From: an uncultured Anaerolineaceae bacterium
GTDB lineage: Bacteria; Chloroflexota; Anaerolineae; Promineifilales; Promineifilaceae
Length of the DNA: 10,832 nucleotides
Direction of reading: 5' to 3'
Assembly (NCBI GenBank): GCA_937967805.1
Contig: CALBTC010000420.1
Coordinates: 1-10,832, forward strand
In this document: positions 7,699-10,832 of the stretch, in pieces
How positions within the stretch are numbered: position 1 is the stretch's first letter
How the letters are laid out: each line of letters opens with the position of its first letter
Notes under the pieces: model-generated
The model's database searches: none
Seen by the model: only the letters and a program-made list of their open reading frames with translations
What the model was told of the DNA's origin: nothing
Program-made: the position numbers and the translations under genes

Positions 7699-7722
7699 TT
7701 AATCTCGCGCGGCCGTTTGTAC
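7699..7722 (-). other. Frameshift/deletion junction inside the cytochrome b gene
   Basis: After helix B's second heme-ligand codon (CAC, 7731-7729) the first frame reads M-L-V-Q-T-A-A-R-D-stop. The other frame reads Y-K-R-P-R-E-I-N-W-Y from 7721, the family's normal loop. In b6 proteins about nine residues separate that His from the Y/F of the F/Y-K-K/R-P-R-E motif; here there are two residues plus one base. That amounts to about 20 missing bases at 7722/7721 rather than a single-base slip. The palindrome-like CGGCCG lies just beside the junction. Confidence 0.75.
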
Positions 7723-8055
7723 GAGCATGTGCAGCAACACGGTCAGCGTGACAAGCTGGGCTGCCCAGAAATGGATGGAACGCGTCAGATCGCCCAGCGT
7801 AGCCCCGGTAATAATATAGACCACGCTGTTATGAGCATCGGCCGGCTGCGGGTTGTAAAATTGAGCCAGGTATATGCCCGTCACAATAAGGATAAGAAAA
7901 CCAACCAGCGTAATACCGCCCAATAAGTAGGGCAGCGAGTTGGCATGTTCGGGGACGGCATAACGTATGCCGGATAGGCCCAGCCGCTCGTCGAGCCATT
8001 TGCCCGTTCGCCGCCACCCCCTGGTTGTTGTATCTGTGTGGGTCGTTGTACTCAT
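7699..8055 (-). CDS. Cytochrome b6-like protein, N-terminal fragment (helices A-B), frameshifted
   Basis: This 118-codon fragment carries the start of a b6-type cytochrome b: a Thr-rich cytoplasmic tail, WLDERLGLSGI, YAVPEHANSLPYLLGG, helix A (about 43-65, ILIVTGIYLAQFYNP), and helix B (about 94-112) with heme-ligand histidines H95 and H109, 14 apart. Cytochrome b proteins span the membrane and pass electrons from quinol through two b hemes. The reading frame ends in a TAA right after helix B because of a deletion, while the rest of the protein continues in another frame (7002-7691). The ATG at 8055 has AGGAG 8 nt upstream, 14 nt after the metallo-hydrolase stop. No Rieske iron-sulfur or cytochrome c gene is adjacent, unlike usual bc/b6f operons. 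If the frameshift is real this is a pseudogene; a sequencing or assembly error is equally possible. Confidence 0.86.
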   Translation of the reverse strand: MSTTTHTDTTTRGWRRTGKWLDERLGLSGIRYAVPEHANSLPYLLGGITLVGFLILIVTGIYLAQFYNPQPADAHNSVVYIITGATLGDLTRSIHFWAAQLVTLTVLLHMLVQTAARD

Positions 8056-8069
8056 GCAAAAAGCTCCTA

Positions 8070-9488
8070 TTATTTGATTGAAAAGATCGTTTCCTGGGCC
8101 GGTAAAATCGTATGCCAGCCCCGTTGTTCTAAATCGGCCTGGAGCGCCTGACTGGCCTTCGGCTCGCCATGAACGATGAAAGTTTGCTGCGGCGGCCGTT
8201 CAAACCCGCCCAGCCAGCGCAATAATTCATCATGGTCGGCATGGCCGGAAAGGGCGTGCAGGCTGGCGATACGCGCCCGCACCGGGAATTCGTCGCCGTG
8301 AATGCGGGTGCTTTTCGCCCCATTTAACAGCCAACGCCCCCGCGTCCCTTCGGCCTGGTAGTCGACAAACAAAACGACGTTGCGCGGGTCGGGCAGCCGC
8401 CATTTGAGATGATGTTTGATACGGCCGCCGGTACACATGCCGCTGGCCGAGATTATAATGGCCGGACCAGGGCGGGTGTTAAGCTGTTTTGACTCTTCCA
8501 CATCGCGGACAAAGTGAGTGTCGGGGCAGCGTAGGGGGCAGGCGTGTTCGTCCATCAGCAAGTTGACATCTAAATTATGGTCGTCACCAAAGCGACAGTA
8601 GATGTGGCTGGCCTCGACGGCCATAGGGCTGTCGATGAAAATGTGAATCTCCGGGACACGCCCGGCATCTTGCAGGCGGCGCAAATGGTAAAGCATCTGC
8701 TGGGTGCGGCCGACGGCAAAAGCGGGAATGAGCAGCACGCCTTCCCTGGCAATGATGTAATCCAGCACCTCTGTCAGAACGGCGCCGATGTCGTCGTCGC
8801 TGTGGCGACGGCCGCCGTAAGTGGATTCAACAACCAGGGTGTCGGCGGCGTTAATGGCGGTCGGCGGTTTCATGATTGCGCCATCGTAACGGCCGAGATC
8901 GCCGGAAAAAACGAGGCGATGCAGGCCATCAGCCCCACCTAGATTCAGTTGCATGCCATCCGTCCCTTGCAAGTTTACTTGCAATATCGCCGAGCCGAGT
9001 AAATGTCCCGCTGGTTGCCATGTCACCTCAACATCATCTAGTTGTAAGGGGGTGCCAAATTGAACGGGGGAAAGCAGGCGCAATGTTGCTTGTGCGTCAG
9101 CGGTTGTGTAGAGGGGCAGCGCCGGTTGATGTTTACTATAGCCCTTTTTGTTGGCGTAGAAAGCGTCCTGTTCGTGCAGATAAGCCGAATCGGGCAGCAG
9201 GATGTCCAGCAGGGCGCAGGTGGCTTCGGTGGTATAAATCGGGCCGCCAAAGCCCTGCTGCACCAGACGGGGTAGATAACCGGTGTGGTCAATGTGGGCG
9301 TGGGTAAGCAGGATGGCGTCAATCTCTTTTGGTGGAATGGGGAATGGAGCCCAATTGGCTTCTTTATTGCGGCGGCCACCTTGAAATAAGCCGCAGTCTA
9401 TGAGGATATAACGGCCGTTCTGCCGCAGCAAAAAACGGGAGCCCGTCACCGTGCCAGCCGCACCGAGGAATTGCAATTCTGTACTCAT
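8070..9488 (-). CDS. Metallo-beta-lactamase/beta-CASP RNA-processing exonuclease-like hydrolase
   Basis: This 472-aa cytoplasmic protein belongs to the CPSF73/YSH1-like MBL-beta-CASP family, Zn-dependent nucleases that cut RNA. Visible motifs are GAAGTVTGS (9-17), the metal-binding HAHIDH (63-68), GHLLGS with H162, SGDLG with D197, and the beta-CASP motifs (IPAFAVGRTQQ 254-264, SASGMCTGGR 347-356). The late histidines are SGHAD (H416) and VHGEP (H440). All metal ligands expected for an active enzyme are present. Its length fits the bacterial single-chain members (about 450-470 aa), without a KH or extra RNA-binding domain. The ATG at 9488 has AAGGAG about 8 nt upstream. It is the first gene of the series that continues into cytochrome b 14 nt downstream, so it may share its mRNA. 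Whether its real target is mRNA or something else is not shown. Confidence 0.93.
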   Translation of the reverse strand: MSTELQFLGAAGTVTGSRFLLRQNGRYILIDCGLFQGGRRNKEANWAPFPIPPKEIDAILLTHAHIDHTGYLPRLVQQGFGGPIYTTEATCALLDILLPDSAYLHEQDAFYANKKGYSKHQPALPLYTTADAQATLRLLSPVQFGTPLQLDDVEVTWQPAGHLLGSAILQVNLQGTDGMQLNLGGADGLHRLVFSGDLGRYDGAIMKPPTAINAADTLVVESTYGGRRHSDDDIGAVLTEVLDYIIAREGVLLIPAFAVGRTQQMLYHLRRLQDAGRVPEIHIFIDSPMAVEASHIYCRFGDDHNLDVNLLMDEHACPLRCPDTHFVRDVEESKQLNTRPGPAIIISASGMCTGGRIKHHLKWRLPDPRNVVLFVDYQAEGTRGRWLLNGAKSTRIHGDEFPVRARIASLHALSGHADHDELLRWLGGFERPPQQTFIVHGEPKASQALQADLEQRGWHTILPAQETIFSIK

Positions 9489-10423
9489 TCGATTTTCTCC
9501 TTCCTAATATCCAGAACAAGGCTAACTCGCACTATGGCGTGATCGTACTCGCCAGGAGGGCCAGGTATTGATTCCTTCCTTCTGTAAACCGGTTCGGCAA
9601 ACACGACTCAACCCCCATTCGATGAAACTGCGGAACAGTATCCCTTTGGCTCATTTGCCCACAACAGTTACCAGGCTGTAGTCATCGCCTAAGCGGTAAA
9701 AATGTCTGAATCTCAGGTGGGTCGCTTCCTTTTCTCTTATGACAGAATAGCGCAATTGTGGTCTCAAACGAAAGCGTCAAGTAGCGTATTGTAGGCAGGT
9801 AGAAGTAACTGTGGGGCAGACGCTATTTGGCCTGTGGGTAAGGTAGGCGAGAGATTTTGGAGAGAAGTGGCAACCACGTTGTCATCTATACTGCTGAAGG
9901 CAAATTGGCAACTTTACCTTCCACTAAGATACGCGTAAGAATTGGACATATGCCATTTTTGACGCTTTTTGATGCCATAACGGCCGTTTTTTAAGAACAA
10001 TCCTGCGATAACGATAAATTCTGTGTTCAAACTTAGCTTGTCATCCAGAGATGGATGCTCTTTCAGGGACCGAAATACTGTGATAACCGGCATTCCCTCA
10101 GGAAAATTGGCTGATTTTGAATACATTATGTTCCGTGTCCAATTTTGGCCCCAATCCTAGTGGAAAGTATAGTAGCTTTTTATGAGTAACGGCGTCCCTA
10201 TCCCGTTCTTTGCCTCTCTCCCAAAAAAACAAAAAAAGGCAACCAGTACCGTCCCACCGATTACCGTTTATCGAATATCGGTCGCTGACCTATTCGTTTG
10301 TTGGGCTTCTACTTGAATTAAACTGACCGAAATCGCATGGCAGCTTCGGCGCGACATCATCGGGAACGAGGCTCGCAGCTTTTCTCATAGCTGGCACCTG
10401 TAGACAATCTCGTCGAACGCGGA
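9489..10423. other. Long intergenic region before the MBL-led gene series
   Basis: About 935 nt without a convincing gene. It is more AT-rich by eye than the surrounding genes, and its short frames are broken by stops. It should contain the promoter of the metallo-hydrolase unit, but I found no strong -35/-10 pair. Noted features are a perfect AACGGCCGTT at 9979-9988, a poly-A stretch around 10223-10239 (A7-C-A7 on the plus strand, hence T7-G-T7 in the direction of the 131-aa gene, without a clear GC stem before it), and one doubtful 70-codon ORF. No terminal inverted repeats, tRNA or CRISPR repeats were seen. It could be a decayed gene or element. Confidence 0.5.
9914..10126 (-). CDS. Doubtful small ORF, unrecognised
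   Basis: A 70-codon frame with ATG at 10126 and only a weak GGA before it. The peptide has a hydrophobic patch (TEFIVIAGLFL) and a basic end (GRYGIKKRQKWH) but no domain I recognise. It might be a remnant of a larger gene or a chance frame; it contains one copy of the dispersed palindrome. I keep it only as a low-confidence candidate. Confidence 0.2.
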   Translation of the reverse strand: MYSKSANFPEGMPVITVFRSLKEHPSLDDKLSLNTEFIVIAGLFLKNGRYGIKKRQKWHMSNSYAYLSGR

Positions 10424-10819
10424 TTACTGTGCGGATATACGGGTCAGGCTGGCAATGGCTTCCAGCCGATCAATCAGTATCTTGCGTTCATTTACAATAT
10501 GAGCGATGAGGGTAGCAATCTGGGGAATCGTCGCCAATACCCTGGCTCGTTGGAATTCATCTAAGACATAGATATCTTTGGCGTGATAGCGAAACAAATC
10601 CGGCGAGACGCCAAACTTGCCGGCGATGACGGCAAGTTTATCTGGGGAAGGCGGCCATTCCTCTGGGGCGATGCAGCCGGCGATAACCATGCCCTTTAGT
10701 TCTGTACCGACGGCAATCATACTGCGGGCGGAGAGAAGCCCCATGCGTCCAACGCGAAATGAAGGTGTGAGATCCACGGCCGTCGCCAACCCGCGCCAGC
10801 TCTCGATGAATTTAGACAT
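10424..10819 (-). CDS. Hypothetical protein, unrecognised family
   Basis: A 131-aa frame from ATG 10819 (MSKFIESWRGL) to TAA at 10424. The ribosome site is weak (AGG 4 nt upstream), and the frame stays open to the window end, so the start may lie farther upstream. No signal peptide or membrane segment is obvious. Residues about 57-85 (PSPDKLAVIAGKFGVSPDLFRYHAKD) could form a short helix-turn-helix-like unit, as in some XRE-type proteins. The C-terminal 40 residues (TIPQIATLIAHIVNERKILIDRLEAIASL) form a likely amphipathic helix that could mediate dimerisation. That would suit a small DNA-binding or adaptor protein, but I do not recognise the family. It is separated from the next gene by about 935 nt and is probably not part of the redox gene series. 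Confidence 0.6.
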   Translation of the reverse strand: MSKFIESWRGLATAVDLTPSFRVGRMGLLSARSMIAVGTELKGMVIAGCIAPEEWPPSPDKLAVIAGKFGVSPDLFRYHAKDIYVLDEFQRARVLATIPQIATLIAHIVNERKILIDRLEAIASLTRISAQ

Positions 10820-10832
10820 GGCGCCTGGTTGT

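Larger units (their letters stand above)
1095..10783. repeat. Dispersed palindrome ACGGCCGT (13 copies; 6 extend to AACGGCCGTT)
   Basis: Exact octamer copies start at 1095, 1612, 1932, 2155, 3267, 4063, 4979, 5004, 6655, 7582, 9411, 9980 and 10776. The six that extend to the perfect 10-mer start at 3266, 4062, 5003, 6654, 9410 and 9979. About 0.2 octamer copies would be expected in this length at equal base use. Copies lie mostly inside genes and in different reading frames, with one in the long intergenic region, so codon choice alone does not explain them. It resembles the cyanobacterial HIP1 situation in style, not in sequence. Confidence 0.8.

Noticed and set aside
7002..8055. Natural split of cytochrome b6 and subunit IV into two genes
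   Set aside because: The natural split lies after helix D, whereas this break is between helices B and C and is accompanied by missing conserved residues.
9580..9700. Short minus-strand frames that look vaguely like a transposase remnant
   Set aside because: Only about 40 codons between stops, no DDE or zinc-finger motif, no terminal repeats; I cannot support a mobile element.

Overview
The window looks like chromosomal DNA from a free-living bacterium. The moderately high GC, single-membrane-style lipoproteins, b6-type cytochrome b, DoxX and GGR-family proteins, and the very frequent palindrome ACGGCCGT would fit a Chloroflexota-like organism. That assignment is an inference from gene flavour; no rRNA or other phylogenetic marker is present. 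Every convincing gene lies on the minus strand, so the region reads from right (10.8 kb) to left (1).

Layout, in transcription order. (1) 10424-10819: an unrecognised protein of about 131 aa, possibly longer because its frame stays open to the window edge. (2) 9489-10423: about 0.9 kb with no convincing gene, containing one doubtful 70-codon ORF. (3) 9488 down to 4502: a tight minus-strand series. It encodes a metallo-beta-lactamase/beta-CASP RNA-processing hydrolase, a cytochrome b6-like gene broken by a frameshift, an exported C-terminally anchored Ig-like protein with a predicted mature N-terminal His, an FAD-dependent geranylgeranyl-reductase-family oxidoreductase, a small heavy-metal-associated (HMA) protein, and a YtkA/FixH-like lipoprotein. 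Gaps are 7-23 nt, apart from 125 nt between the reductase and the HMA gene. (4) 4352-3675: an ICMT/PEMT-like membrane methyltransferase. (5) 3674-3362: an intergenic stretch with two inverted repeats and a possible promoter. (6) 3361-486: a previously hidden 55-aa single-span membrane protein, translationally coupled by a 7-nt overlap to a YHS-HMA-HMA copper P1B-ATPase. (7) 403-1: the N-terminal part of a DoxX-family membrane protein.

Read together, the window is a membrane redox and copper-handling neighbourhood. CopA would export Cu(I). The small HMA protein, the YtkA-like lipoprotein and the His1-type exported protein could bind or pass metal inside and outside the membrane. The cytochrome b, GGR-family flavoprotein and DoxX point to quinone chemistry. 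No Rieske protein, cytochrome c or copper-responsive regulator is visible, so a pathway cannot be assigned.

The most notable points are these. The cytochrome b gene lacks about 20 nt just after a heme-ligand helix, which splits it into two ORFs. Its Qo motif is non-canonical (PWWM in place of PEWY). There is an unannotated-size small gene in front of copA. There is a 13-fold dispersed ACGGCCGT palindrome (about 0.2 expected by chance under equal base use). I did not find a CRISPR array, tRNA, rRNA or recognisable intact insertion sequence.
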